From the NCBI GenBank assembly GCA_022575985.1, contig JAKSXM010000132.1, forward strand, positions 8,308,001 through 8,372,000: a DNA stretch of 64,000 nucleotides, given 5' to 3'. The notes beneath the pieces were generated by a model that saw nothing but the letters and a program-made list of their open reading frames with translations, did no database searches and was not told the DNA's origin. Both the position numbers and the translations under genes were made by a program. The stretch comes from Anagrus nilaparvatae. Lineage: Eukaryota; Arthropoda; Insecta; Hymenoptera; Mymaridae. Below are positions 11,222 through 22,412 of this stretch, one piece after another; positions within the stretch are counted from its first letter, which is position 1; each line of letters begins with the position of its first letter.

Positions 11222-12211
11222 ATTAGAAAATCAAAAAGCAAAAAAATTACATTTAGATTTAAAAAATTTGAAATTTTTGATAATTGACGAAATGTCTTTG
11301 ATAGGTTTACGCACTTTATACCAAATAGAATCACGGTGTAGAGAAATTTTTGCCAATGAAATTAATGAACAATTCGGTGGATTAATAATCTACTTGTTCG
11401 GTCATTATAATCAATTAACACCCGTAGGAGATACAGCAATATTTAGTACAAAAAAACATACTGACAAAATGCTATTACAGGGAAAACTTGTTTTTAATGA
11501 GTTTCAGAAATACAAACGCCATACTCTAAATTGTTGGATGAAATTGCAAACGCAGAATTGTCACAGGAAAATTATGAAGCATTACATAACAGACGGAAAA
11601 CCATAATACCAAAAAATGAATTAGATTTATTTGAAAATGCAATACACTTATACCCGAAATGCACAGAAATAGATGCACATAACGAAAAATATTTTAAAAA
11701 AACAGGAAACCCAGTAGCTCGCATTATAGGAACAAATGTACCCAATATAACCATTCGTTGTTCGGATGAAAAAGCTTCAGGATTACAAAATATCCTACAT
11801 TTATCTAAAAATTGTCGTGTTATGTTAAGGGCAAACTTATGGACTGGAGGTTTAATCAATGGTACTTTAGGTTATGTCAGAGAAATAATTTATTCTGACA
11901 ATGATTCACCGCCACAATTACCAGAAGCAATCATGGTAGAATTTGACAATTACCGAGGACCATATTTATATAAAAATTTGTTTCCGTTAATTCCACTAAC
12001 ACGTACATGGACGCATAACAAAATACAATGCAGCAGAACACGAATTCCACTAATGTTATCTTATTCGATAACAATACATAAGTCCCAGGGACAAACTATT
12101 GATAAAATGTTTCTCCATATAGGAGATAGCGAAAAACAATTAGGCATAACTTACGTAGGATTAAGTAGAGTTAAATCAATTAAGGATTTAATTTTAATAA
12201 AAGAATTATAA
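11222..12211 (+). mobile_element. Pif1-type helicase relic, probably Helitron-derived
   Basis: The sequence encodes the C-terminal two thirds of a Pif1/RecD-like ATP-dependent DNA helicase. Walker B is visible as LIIDEMSLIG (about 11272), then FGHYNQLTPVGD (normally GDxxQLxPV), NCRVMLRANLWTGGLINGTLG, SYSITIHKSQGQTIDKM and TYVGLSRVKSIKDLIL (motif VI) near the end. A one-base frameshift at about 11530-11600 separates the first part from the second. The Walker A ATP-binding segment and any Rep/HUH domain are absent upstream, so the gene is dead. Eukaryotic Pif1 relics of this style usually come from Helitron rolling-circle transposons. A cellular Pif1 copy is less likely given the repeats around it. 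Confidence 0.75.
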
Positions 12212-12952
12212 TAAATATAGATAAGACTCTATTCAACTATGCGCTTCTTTGAAGGATAAACAAAAATGTTTACACAAGTTAAAAAACGATATTCATTAAA
12301 ATATCAACACACAATATATAAAAAAAAAAAATATTTCATACATGAAATAATTCAATAAAAAGTTTTTTTTAATTAAATTTATACGCATTTATTTATTTAT
12401 ATCATTAGTTATTAAAAAAAAAATTATAATTATTTCTACACTAAATCTTATAAATACGAAGTGAAATAACTTTTATGATTAATAATAAAAGTATTACTTA
12501 TTTTTTAAATAATTTTTTCATAAGAAATCATAATTTTATGATTTATAAGAAATAATTAGATAAGTTCAGAGATTTTTGGTGGCTTCGCTCAATCTCATAC
12601 ATATTCGAGGTGATCTAGTTAATATAAAGAGGCTAAATATGCTAAATAGAAGAGGATATTAAATAGTTACCAATTAAAACTTTACAGAACAAAATATATT
12701 TACATTATAAGAACTACATAATAATTGATAATTCTTGCAGCTATAGCAGCTAGTGGACTACGAGTCCATGTGGACATATTGTATAGCGTAGTATATATTT
12801 ATTTATATATGTAAATCTAATGTGTAAGCTTATGTACAGCTAGTTAAATAAATAAATAAATAACTATTAAACATTTTAAAATTTATTAACAACATTGGCT
12901 TTCTTTTACTTATGATTATATTTTAAATGATATATCTATTGTAGTAATTAAA
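12212..12952. other. AT-rich DNA and start of the IR 3' block
   Basis: No gene. From about 12855 the text AACTATTAAACATTTTAAAA, followed by a TTGGCTTTCTTTTACTTA line, matches the 3' flanks of receptor copies 4 and 6, so this is the displaced 3' block of copy 2. Confidence 0.5.
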
Positions 12953-13405
12953 TGAATGAAAAATCGACTTTTGTAGGGCGAAGATGTTTATTGTTTATTC
13001 AGGCACGTATCCAGAAAATTTTTTCGGGAGGGTCCAAAAAATTTCGAAGGGGGCCAGAACCTAATGAAATTAAAATTGATGGTTTAAATTTCTTAAATAT
13101 CAATCAAAATTTTATTGTTTCTTATTTTAAATTATTTATAAGCAATAATTGTTAATAAAAAATTGAAAAATTTTGAAATTAAGATAAAAAATGCTGTTAT
13201 TTTTTCAAAAATTGTTCATTTCGGGGGGGGGGGGGCATGGCCCTCCTCTGGATACGTGCCTGTTTATTGTAACTTTGTTCCCAAAGTTTTGAGTCTTTAT
13301 GAAACGTCTTTTCAAGGAATTACATTTACACAAGACTCGAAACGTTGGGAACAAAATTACAATGAACATCTTCGCTCTGGAAAACTCGTTTTTTCATTTA
13401 TTCAA
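12953..13405. mobile_element. Foldback element carrying a nested miniature element
   Basis: The left arm (GGGCGAAGATGTTTATTG, then TAACTTTGTTCCCAAAG after the nested insert) is complemented by the right arm ending GAACATCTTCGCTCTGGAAA. The two arms meet near 13330. A separate element (13000-13262) interrupts the left arm. The small frames across this region are not genes. Confidence 0.65.
13000..13262. mobile_element. hAT-like miniature element nested in a foldback arm
   Basis: Terminal inverted repeats CAGGCACGTATCCAG and CTGGATACGTGCCTG enclose 263 bp with a poly-G run. TGTTTATT lies on both sides, within an ambiguity of two bases, consistent with an 8-bp hAT-type target duplication. No ORF is present. 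Confidence 0.75.
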
Positions 13406-13409
13406 CTAT

Positions 13410-14137
13410 TAATTTTATAATAATATTAAATGTATATAACATTTTTTATCATTTTTATATTGTGTACAATCAATAAAATACTAAAATATATGCAAGAAGG
13501 TAATCATTTAAATTTAAAAATGGTTATTGTAGGTGAAAAAAAGTATAAAAATGCATCTCGAATATATTTTAATTCAAGTATAGTAATAAAAACTTTTGTT
13601 GTTTTGTTCGATTATTATTTACACGCTATTTATAATAACCCCTTGATAATTATACCCATATTTTTTATAAAAACTAGATTTAACTGCACTTCGCGCACAG
13701 ATTTATGATATGAGTTAGATTTTAGAATTAGAATTTAGGATAAAGTGCAAAAATTTTAAATAATAAACTAACCAAGTTTACACTCACATTTAATTCACCG
13801 ATAACCTCAAAATTTGTATTATATTTGTGTATAATATAACATTTGTTTACATTATTGTGAGAACCAATCAGAATGATTTTATTGCGATTACACCTAGCAA
13901 CCGTTGCGATGAGCAATGTCTTTTTTAGGATAGGATAGGATGTACAACAAAATAATAAATAAATAAATAATTTATTAAATAAACAAACAACTACTATAGG
14001 TACTTAATTAATGTAATGCATAAACCAGGAAATGAAAAACCGCAATTATCAATTGTACGCCTTAAAACTGACAGTAATTTTCACTTTTCTAACCAGATAT
14101 CATATTTCATTGTCAGAGTATGAAACGTTACTTTAAA
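13410..14137. other. Duplicated IR intergenic block (3' part then 5' module)
   Basis: 13410-13700 matches 21655-21740 and 33410-33560 (GTGTACAATCAATAAA, ACTAAAATATATGCAAGA, AATTATACCCATATTTTTTA). From 13965 begins the module found 5' of most receptor copies: TAGGTACTTAATTAATGTAA, AACCAGGAAATGA, AAACTGACAGTAA, GAAACGTTACTTTAAA. No gene is present. Confidence 0.6.
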
Positions 14138-14868
14138 AATTAATATTATTATTATTATTATTATTCAGTTTATTTGTCGAGACAAAATTAGTACATTCTT
14201 TTACAATTGATATATAAGTTAATACAATATGATAAAAATTGAAAATTAAAATAATGTTTACATTTTCATAAAAGAATAACTTTACAATACAATAATTCAA
14301 ATTGAAACAAATTAAAAGTCAACAACAATCTGTCAGTAATAAATAATTAAAATTAATAATTTAATAAAGTAAAAACAAGTAAATTAAATAAATAAAGTAA
14401 TATTTAATAAATAAATTAATGGTAATTTATTATCTAAACTAAATAAATATGATTTAATACTTTTTTTGAATTGTTTGAATGAGGGGATATCACGTATGCA
14501 CGGTGGAATCAAGTTCCAAAATTTGGCACACAGATCTTTACGAGGTCCGCGAGATGGTCTGTCTCTTATATTTTAAAAGGGGGTTATTTCATACGTATTA
14601 TCTTATTAATAGTCAACGATGCAAAATAGTCCATACGCGTAGTTATTTGCATCCAGTTAAGTCGTCTTCTGTAAGGTGTGATATGTTCCTATCGTTTTAA
14701 ACCAAAGATATACCTAATGCTTGAATTAGAAAGTCTCTGAAGCTGGTCACTCAGCTGTTTAGAAATATCAGAGTAGATGACACTACAGTAATCCAATTGC
14801 GGCATCACTAATGACTCGACTAGACGTTTATGGAGAGATTGAGAGGTGCAGGGTCCAATGATCTAAGT
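14138..14868 (-). mobile_element. LINE fragment (3' end) inserted in the IR upstream module
   Basis: The - strand, with stops and frameshifts, reads the region after reverse transcriptase of a non-LTR element (LVESLVMPQLDYCSV, YSDISKQLSDQLQRLSNSS, HITPYRRRLNW), the same style as the LINE at 19147-20978. On the + strand it starts with a (TTA)n run, so the element has an (AAT)n tail. Copy 5's flank has TTTAATAGTTGCAAGTC uninterrupted at 23936, which is the empty site. Confidence 0.7.
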
Positions 14869-15149
14869 TTGTAATAGTTACAAGTCAAGTTAGAATTAAT
14901 AAGAAAAAATAAGGAAATAACTTAAAAATTAAAATTTAATTATTTTGTAGCAAAATATTAACCTTTTTGTGCTGTTTTAAATAAAACTAAAGAATCTTTA
15001 TTTTATATAACCGCAACGTTTCGTTAGTATATACCACCAACCTCGTCAAGTTGACCACTTATTAAAAAACATTCAATAATTTCTCCTAATACTGATGCTC
15101 CCCTGAAATTTTGGCTTTAAAATCACGATAAAATTAATCATTTTACAGA
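14869..15149. other. Proximal 5' flank of receptor copy 3
   Basis: Closely matches 24480-24748 before copy 5: TATATACCACCAACCTCGT, TGATGCTCC, TTTTGGCTTTAAAATCACGA, then CATTTTACAG just before the ATG. Confidence 0.55.
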
Positions 15150-15258
15150 ATGAAGTTTATATATTTGACATTTCTTACAATTTTGTCTGCAGCAGTAATA
15201 TTTGTGAACTCTTGTAACCTTGAAAAATTAATCAACAATCTCTTAGTTAATTTAAAAT
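15150..15258 (+). pseudogene. Divergent ionotropic receptor, copy 3 (N-terminal stub)
   Basis: Only the signal peptide and the first helix of the family are left: MKFIYLTFLTILSAAV, then NSCNLEKLINNLL. Homology breaks after about 36 codons and the frame stops soon after. The sequence that follows (to about 15476) is not receptor sequence, and from 15477 the 5' block of the next copy begins. The bulk of the gene was therefore deleted. Confidence 0.8.
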
Positions 15259-15476
15259 TTGTGAAAAATGATTTTTTATGAAAAGCCACTAAAATAATTT
15301 TACTACCTATGTTTTTAACTACCAGGAGAGATTTCCCAACATATGGCATATCGAAAAACAAGCCTCTCGAATAAATTAGGGATTTATAAAGGATGTTGAA
15401 TTTGAGGTACTTAGATTTTCGCAACATGGGCCAAAAGTTAAGATGTAGGCCATCCATAGACAAAATTTTGAAAAAC

Positions 15477-17149
15477 TAATGACAGATTCAAATTTAGCGG
15501 GAAATTTTACTACATGACTTCATAAATGGAATAACTCATATTGGACTTTATTATAATTATATATTTTGTATGTTAAAATAATTTTTATAACTTTTATGTT
15601 TTACATAAAAATATTTTATAATTATTACTAGTATTTAAGATGTATATTTATAGATAAAATAATTATTTCAGATAATATTTTTTTTTACTTATGTTTGATG
15701 AAATTATCTGTAAATTATATAATTATAATTAAAAACAATAAAAAAATTTTTTTATTTTTTTGTTAACCTTTTTATGACAGTTTTTATATTTTTACATTTC
15801 AAATATATTGCTATTTTTATTAAAATTTAATTTTGTAAGTAACTGGGTACCCAATTAATATAGTTTATAAACCAGGAAATGATAAGACGCAATTATTACA
15901 ACTACCCAGGCAACCAAAGACGTTTTGGAAACGTCTCTAACCCATTTCTAAAGAAACGAATTAAACCGATTTGCGCCGTTTAAGAAACGTTACAGAAACG
16001 TAAAAATGCGCCTTAGAATTGAAAAATCCTAATTTTGGTATTAATTCCATAGCGGATATTCTTATATTAAGTAAGTAAACTAAAAAATTTATATGTAAAA
16101 TTAAAATAATTGCAATTTAATTTTTGATTACATTAGCAAATAATCTAGTACGAAAATTAATATAAGAATATTTGCTATGGAATTAATTCCAAAATTAGGA
16201 TTTTTCAATTCTAAGGCGCATTTTTACGTTTCTGAAATGTTTCTTAAACGGCGAAAATTAGTTTAATTTGTTTCTTCAGAAACGGGTTGGAGACGTTTCC
16301 GAAACGTCTTTGGTTGCCTGGGTACTTGCTCTATAAAACTGCCAGTAATTTTTGTTTCTCAAGGCTTATAAAGTATTGTCACGATATGAAGTGTTAGTTT
16401 AAAATTAAAAAGTTGACGGAGAAAATTAATATTAATAACAAAAAATAAGGCAAGAACTTAAAATTTAAATTAAATTATAACTCGAAAATATTCGTTTAGA
16501 TTAAAATATTATATCAGCTCTTGAGTGGATCCCTGTTTCATATACTTTTGTGTGATCAATGAAATTAAACACTGAGAATTGGTGTTGGATATGAATATGC
16601 TTTTACTGAGAGTTTTTGGTTTTCCCAGAATCGGATTATTAGGGTTTGTTTTGCAGATTTTTCAACTGACAAGTTGTTTACCATAATTTTTCATTGCGGA
16701 CTGAAAATCTGATAATTATTTTTACCAAAATTTATCCATTCAATTTTTCTCTTGTGAGTGTCATTATTTTGAATATATAACATTAAATAAAACTTGGATT
16801 TTGAAAGGAATCGGATATTATTATCATTATGACGAGAGAGCCACCTTAATATTTTTTTTATCTGTAAAATAATAAAAAAATATTTTTAATTTTATTGCTT
16901 AACATTTTATGACAGTTCTTATATTTTTTCAGAATTTTAAGTTGTCTAAAACGTCGAAAAATCTACTATAATTAACCTAAAGTTACCTATTGAGAGCCAC
17001 TCGAACATTTTCAGTAAAAGCAAAACAATTAAAACAGTCAACGAAAAAAAAAGTTTCTGCATTATGATCCTCCAAAAATTTATACAGCTTTGAAATTTCG
17101 GACTCATTAAAGTGCTTTAAAATCACTATAAAATTATTCAATTAAAAGA
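15477..17149. other. 5' block of receptor copy 4
   Basis: Contains the shared upstream text (TTTAAGATGTATATTTATAG, TGGGTACCCAATTAATATAG, CCAGGAAATGATAAGACGCA, AAAACTGCCAGTAATTTTTG, AATTAAATTATAACTCGAAA). It is interrupted by a foldback element at 15905-16322. No coding sequence is present. Confidence 0.55.
15905..16322. mobile_element. Foldback element, TA-flanked
   Basis: The long arms (about 170 bp) begin CCCAGGCAACCAAAGACGTT and end with its complement. TA lies immediately outside each end. The blocks 5' of copies 6 and 7 lack it (CACAACTATACTTGCACTAT at 44379), which gives the empty site. No ORF is present. Confidence 0.75.
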
Positions 17150-19042
17150 ATGCAGTTTAAATATTTGACTTTTCTTTTAACATTATCTGCAGCAATAATA
17201 TTTGTGAACTCTTGTAACCTCGAAAATTTACTTTTCAAACTCTTAAAAGAAGTCAAACCAAATCAAGTTACGTTATATTTTAAGTTAAAAAATGGAAGTA
17301 ATAATAACTTCAATTATCGTCAAGTTTTTCAACAGCTTTTAAATCAAGTTCCTACCAGTATTGTGGATTTGAGTAATCACCAAGTATTTTTAGAAACTAA
17401 ACCGAATGTTGTTGAATACAATAAAAATAATACAGCAGATTTACACGTGATTGCTATTCAAGAAGACAAGCAAGAAAAGTTCCTAGAATTACTTGATACG
17501 GCACTACATTTGATTCTTGACTCTTCATTTTATTTAACGTTAACTAAAATTTTACTATTATTAAATCAATTCCCTGTTTCCCTGGAATTAACTAGCAAAA
17601 TTTATTCGATAGTCGATTGTTATAATTTTTTGGATTTTACAATTTTACAATGCAAGAATCATAATTCCTCAATTATTCATCACGAACTTTTCTTAAACAA
17701 AACATCTATCAATTATTTTATTGAAACTTCAAATTTGCAATTTTTCCCAAATAATTTTAATATTAATGGCTATAATGTGATTGCCGGTGTATACGAAAAC
17801 CGTTGGCCGGAATCATATAATAATTATACAATAAATTATTCATCCGAAATAGATTGGTACTCTATAATATTTCAAATGAAATTTTTTGATTTATTTTCTA
17901 AAAAATTAAATTTTACTAAAAGTTTTAAATTAATGAATAAAAAAAAATTAATTGGTGATATTATGAAAGAAACCAAAATTGATTATTGTTTAAACGTCGT
18001 GCCATTTTTTTCTAATGGAAATTATCGAAAAGTTTACTTGTATGGAACTTATAAATTTATATTTTTGTTACCAGTAATAAGCCAAAAAAATGTTTCATTT
18101 TCTTTTAACATTTTATATTCTATATTGGCTTTAATTGGTGTCATAGTTTTGGTTAAAATATTTTGCTATTTGTATAAAAATCAATGGTCTGCAATTGACA
18201 TTTATTGCTTGATGATTGGAATTCTCGTTGATAATATAAAATCACGTAATTTGGCATCAAAATTAATCTATTCAATATTGATTTTAATTCCAATATTTTT
18301 TTTATCAGACATTATTTCTGGATTGACCAGCATAAAATTTGAATTGTATGAAAATTTTACTATTCATTCGTATGATGATATAATTAAAAAAAATATTCAA
18401 GTTTTCGTAGTGTTATCTTATGAAGCAATATTCGAATTGCTAACAAAATATGCACCAAATATATTACATAATATTTCTAGAACCAGTTATTTGGAAAATG
18501 AAAATTATTCATTCGGTTATGATAAAATTTTTGTTACCCTGGAAAATGAAGCTGAATATTTTTTAAATAAATATCAAAATCAACATACGCATAACATAAT
18601 AAAATATAAAATTAGTGATTTAAATATTTATCAAGGTTCGCAAATTTTATATTTTGAAAATAATTCTGCATTAAGAAACAAATATGACAAACTTTACACG
18701 AAATTTATCGAAGCTGGTTTGGATGTAAAATGGAGATCTGATTACTATAACGCTAATAAAGTTGATAAGAAAACAGAATTGACCAAACTTGATAATGATA
18801 ATAATCCTTTAATGTACGTTGTGATCTTTGTCGTCGTTGCTGAGATAGTTTTTGGAATAATTTTACTAATTTTTGAATTATTTTGGCATTATTGGTCGTC
18901 AAAAAAATCACAACAGTTTAAAGTTAATAGTTGGGTAGGGAAAAATAATTCCCTATTTTTCTGTAAAAGGCAGAATAAGAATAAATTGAAAATAAGGAAA
19001 TTAAATATTTTGTCTCGTCCTACTTTTAAGGTGATTAAATAG
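17150..19042 (+). CDS. Divergent ionotropic receptor, copy 4 (intact, 630 residues)
   Basis: One of two full-length members of the array. It has a signal peptide (MQFKYLTFLLTLSAAIIFVN) and an N-terminal domain (about 22-190) with NNTADLHVIAIQEDKQEKFL. S1 (about 195-315) includes LQFFPNNFNINGYNV and GVYENRWPES. TM1 is at about 318-342, the pore loop after KNQWSAIDIY, and TM2 (LILIPIFFLSDIISGLTS) at about 372-396. S2 has ISDLNIYQGSQILYFEN and LRNKYDKLYTKFIEAGL, then W, R and D. TM3 (IVFGIILLIFELFWHYW) is at about 560-582, followed by a basic cytoplasmic tail. The layout and the S2 signature are those of insect ionotropic receptors, which act as ligand-gated cation channels in sensory neuron membranes. 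The ligand is unknown and the subfamily is too divergent for me to name. There are no introns in the coding part. AATAAA follows the stop by 35 bp. Confidence 0.88.
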   Translation: MQFKYLTFLLTLSAAIIFVNSCNLENLLFKLLKEVKPNQVTLYFKLKNGSNNNFNYRQVFQQLLNQVPTSIVDLSNHQVFLETKPNVVEYNKNNTADLHVIAIQEDKQEKFLELLDTALHLILDSSFYLTLTKILLLLNQFPVSLELTSKIYSIVDCYNFLDFTILQCKNHNSSIIHHELFLNKTSINYFIETSNLQFFPNNFNINGYNVIAGVYENRWPESYNNYTINYSSEIDWYSIIFQMKFFDLFSKKLNFTKSFKLMNKKKLIGDIMKETKIDYCLNVVPFFSNGNYRKVYLYGTYKFIFLLPVISQKNVSFSFNILYSILALIGVIVLVKIFCYLYKNQWSAIDIYCLMIGILVDNIKSRNLASKLIYSILILIPIFFLSDIISGLTSIKFELYENFTIHSYDDIIKKNIQVFVVLSYEAIFELLTKYAPNILHNISRTSYLENENYSFGYDKIFVTLENEAEYFLNKYQNQHTHNIIKYKISDLNIYQGSQILYFENNSALRNKYDKLYTKFIEAGLDVKWRSDYYNANKVDKKTELTKLDNDNNPLMYVVIFVVVAEIVFGIILLIFELFWHYWSSKKSQQFKVNSWVGKNNSLFFCKRQNKNKLKIRKLNILSRPTFKVIK

Positions 19043-19077
19043 TTTACTTATTTTATAAAAAAATATTTAACTATAAC

Positions 19078-19083
19078 AATAAA
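19078..19083 (+). promoter_or_regulatory. Polyadenylation signal of receptor copy 4
   Basis: AATAAA lies 35 bp after the stop in TATAACAATAAACTA, text shared with copy 7 (47653). In copy 6 the matching place reads AATGAA. Confidence 0.5.
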
Positions 19084-19146
19084 CTATACTTTTGTGTGTT
19101 TTATTAACTGTTTTATTAATACAAACTAACTATTAAACATTTTTTC

Positions 19147-20978
19147 AACACCTCATCAAATTATTTAATGCTTCTCTAAAGGAAGGAGTATTTCCAGTAG
19201 CTTGGAAGAGATTGCTTATTTTGGCATTTTAAAAAGTTTCCACACCATCGTCTACTGGTGATTTTCGTCCAATAGCACTATTATGCTTTCTCTCAAAGGT
19301 CCTGGAGAAGCTGGCTCATGATCAGATAGTTAGCTTCTTAAATAAGTCAAATGTACTCGATAAGTTTCAGGCCCGTTTTAGAAAAAATCACAGTACACAA
19401 ACAGCTTTAATAAAACTTATAGATGATATTCGTATGACCAAAGATAAGAAGCTGGCTACGCTGTTATTGCAGTTCGACTTCTGCAAGGCCTTAGTAAATG
19501 TTTCTCCATCCAGGCTGCTGAAAAAACTACAAGATATTGGTTTCTCCAAAACTGCTCTTCAATGACTCTGGTCGTATCTCTGCAATCGCTTGCAATGTGT
19601 CAAAATCAAAATCATCTACATCCACTCCTCGTGATATCAGTATTAGTGTTCCCCAAGGCGCTGACCTGGGGCCACTCTTATTTTGTATGTATGTAAATGA
19701 CCTTCAGATACATTTAAATTAAGAACACACATTCAGGTTACTTTACGCAGATGACCTGCAGATATCTGTACACGTCCCAAATGACCAGATTGAAAGGGGT
19801 ATCCAACTTTTGACTGATTTAGCACATAAAGTATCAGCATGGTCAGAACTCATTCGACTCTCCCTTAATGTTAAGAAGACTAAAGCCATATTTTTTGGAA
19901 CAACTCATATGCGGTAGGATTATTTAACAAATTAAATATTTCCTCCATTGCAATAAATAAAAATGTCGATTCGGTACCATTTGTAGATGAAGTTACCAGT
20001 CTTGGTGTAATCCTAGATAGTACTCTGTCATGGAAATAGCATATAGAGTATATTTGCAAGAAAGTTAACCGAGCTCTTTTTGGCCTAAATTTTATAAAAT
20101 CATGCACATCTCAGTCGTTGAGAAAGAATCTAGTTGAATCCCTTTTACTACCCCACCTTGCTAACTGCACAGTAGTATATTCTGATGCTAACCTTCAACT
20201 GCTCACACAACTACAACGTCTAGCAAATGCATCGATAAGGTACATTTACAATGTAAGGTGGAATGATCACATAACACCTTACAGGAAAAGACTAAAGTGG
20301 CTACTTACAGACACCCGTCGTGACTATTTTGCCATGTTAATTATGTTTAGGGTTCTACATATGAAAAAACCCGCCCTTCTGCTTTCCCTCTTTAAACCGT
20401 ATCACTCGGATAAGCCAAAGAGAGGTCCTCGTCAAGATCTAGAAATCCCTCCCGCAGCCACTAACTTCGGAACTTTATCATTCCAAGTTCACTATGCTAA
20501 GCTATGGAATTCCATTCCACCTTGCATCCGCTACCTCCCATCATTTTCTCAGTTTAAGAGGGGTATAAAAATATACTTTTCTAAATTAGAGAACGAATGT
20601 TGAATAGTGAAGTTACATATTAATAATAGTAAGATCAGTATTATTATCGCCATTTTATTTTATTTTATATTTTAAATCTCTAGTTACAATTAGTTTATTT
20701 TTAATTTATAAATTTATTACCAAAAAATTTCCTTTATATTCAAAATTTATCAAATTATATTTAATATTTAAAATTGTATTTAATATTTAAAATTTTTTAA
20801 AAATTTACAATGTTTATTTCTGTTGACTAATTTCAATAATTTATTAATTTACTAAATTATATTGACTTGTATATATTTTATTTTATTTATTAGTTTTAAG
20901 AATCAAATTGTATTTACATGTATAACAAAAGGAAGAACTGTATTTTTTGCTAGCCAAATAAATTCTATAATAATAATA
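19147..20978 (+). mobile_element. LINE (non-LTR retrotransposon), 5'-truncated and decayed
   Basis: The conceptual reading with several stops and frameshifts gives reverse-transcriptase blocks: DFRPIALL, a damaged palm-domain box (FDFCKALVNVSPSRLL), the box VPQGADLGPLLF, then YADDLQISVHV (catalytic YADD kept). From 20118 to 20603 a 161-residue stretch is still open and is the family's C-terminal region (LLPHLANCTVVYSD, HITPYRKRLKWLL, KLWNSIPPCIRYLPSFSQFK). The 3' end is a (TAA)n tail at about 20966-20978. It is inserted in the 3' block of receptor copy 4: the flanks CTATTAAACATTTT and TTTTAAAATTTATTAAG are continuous at 33315-33340. ORF1 and the endonuclease are absent. Confidence 0.8.
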
Positions 20979-21483
20979 ATTTTAAAATTTATTAAGAATA
21001 TTGGCTTTCTTTCACTTATTATTATATTTAAATTATATATCTTTTGTAATAATATTAAATGTATAGAATAACTTTTAACATTTGTATATTTTGTATCATC
21101 AATAAAATATCAATAACAATAAAATACTAAAATAAATGCAAGAATGTAATGAACAGTATTATTTACTTGTTTAAATGACCTCTTGATAATTATGACCATA
21201 TTTTGCTATTAATATGGGCAAAGAAATAAATAATTTCTTAAAAAAGTAAACAACCAGGTACTTCATTAATGTACTGCATGAATTAGGAAATAATAAGAAA
21301 ATTTATAATTTCTGGCCGTCGCTAACAAGAAAAAAATATTCCATTAAGTAAAAATGGTTTTAAAAAACTTTTTTTATAAATCATGCATGCTAATAGTTTT
21401 AAAAAAGAAAAGCTTTAAACACAAAAATTATTTTATCAATAGGTTCAAGAAATTATTTTTATACAATCAAATGTAATTGTCTA
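20979..21483. other. 3' block of receptor copy 4 continued
   Basis: Matches 33330-33640 (ATTGGCTTTCTT, AACATTTGTAT, ATGACCATATTTTGCTATT, CATGAATTAGGAAATAATAA). The short frame at 20862-21071 reads across the LINE tail and this block and is not a gene. Confidence 0.55.
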
Positions 21484-21595
21484 TAAATAAAGAATGCCTC
21501 AAATCGCAGTTTACCATCCTTAGTAATTTGCGTAATTTACGTGCGATTTGACCCATTTTTTACTTTTCTGGACGCGAGCCGTAAATATACTATTT
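21484..21595. repeat. Palindromic repeat P, copy 1
   Basis: The core CAAATCGCAGTTTACC is followed by its near complement AATTTACGTGCGATTTG, within ..TAAAGAATG.. and ..TTTTCTGG..GTAAATATACTA. Other copies lie at 32632-33195 (two), 48258-48468 and 52786-52978 (inverted), with a decayed one near 56500-56650. Confidence 0.6.
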
Positions 21596-22124
21596 TTTTC
21601 ACAAATAATTTTTTTTTTTTCCTAAAATTAAAAAATGGTTATTGTAGGTGAAAAAAATTATAAAAATGTATCTCGAATATATTTTTATTTAAATATAGTA
21701 ATAAAAACTTTTGTTGTATTGTTCAATTACACAGTCACACAAAAAAAAATTTCTGTATCTGAAACCTGACCTACCTACAGGTAAGTTTTTTGATGTGCTA
21801 AACACGAATCTGAAGACAGAATTTACCCTTCACTCTTAGATTTTGCCCCAGCTACCCCACTATCCTCTAACCCACCCCAGAGGTCGAATATTTTTCTTTG
21901 TACAAATGCTAGATAAAAAAGTATCCAAGTTATGTTTTGCGTTGTTCTAAAAATGAATCTGAAGTCAAAATTCACCCATAACCCTTCGATTTCGCCTCAA
22001 CTACCCCAGCTACCTCAGCCTTTCTCTAAACTGTTCCAAAGGAGAAAATTTTTTACTTTGTAATAAAGTTAATAATAAAAGTATCTATGTTACGATTTTT
22101 AAAATGCTAGAAATAAATCTAAAG

Positions 22125-22412
22125 TCAGAATTCTGCAGCAATATATTTTGCCATATCTTTTGCGACTCCGATCCGTCTAATAAAATCATTTAATGATTGC
22201 AGAGCAAAAAGTTTTTGACCATTATTATGTCGGCTATCCTCATATTCATTATCACTTTCGTCAGTATCGTTGTCTTCAGAATATTCTGCTGATTTTTCTT
22301 CACTATCGCTATTAAAATCTATAGAACAACCTGCCGCGCTATCGATTTCTATAGAACTTAGTGCTGGGCTATCAACTTCGATAGAACTTTCCACATTGCT
22401 ATCCACATCCAT
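22125..22412 (-). pseudogene. Acidic ORF remnant inside the foldback-like element
   Basis: 95 codons, very rich in Asp, Glu and Ser (SIEVDSPALSSIEID, EYSEDNDTDESDNEYED), then NGQKLFALQSLNDFIRRIGV near the end. Upstream on the same strand (to about 22850) short pieces in changing frames also look coding (MYYYDEPLRKNQK, NKYKIKYVELSSVTRPINSS), so this is the end of a longer degraded gene running right to left. The frame is cut where the left tandem arm begins. I do not recognise the protein with certainty. Origin from the element itself or from captured host DNA is open. Confidence 0.4.

Noticed and set aside
11222..12211. A viral origin of the helicase
   Set aside because: Only Pif1-type helicase motifs are seen, no viral gene is nearby, and the surroundings are host repeats; a Helitron source is simpler.
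12952..13420. Two + strand frames
   Set aside because: They cross the arms of a foldback and the nested miniature element.
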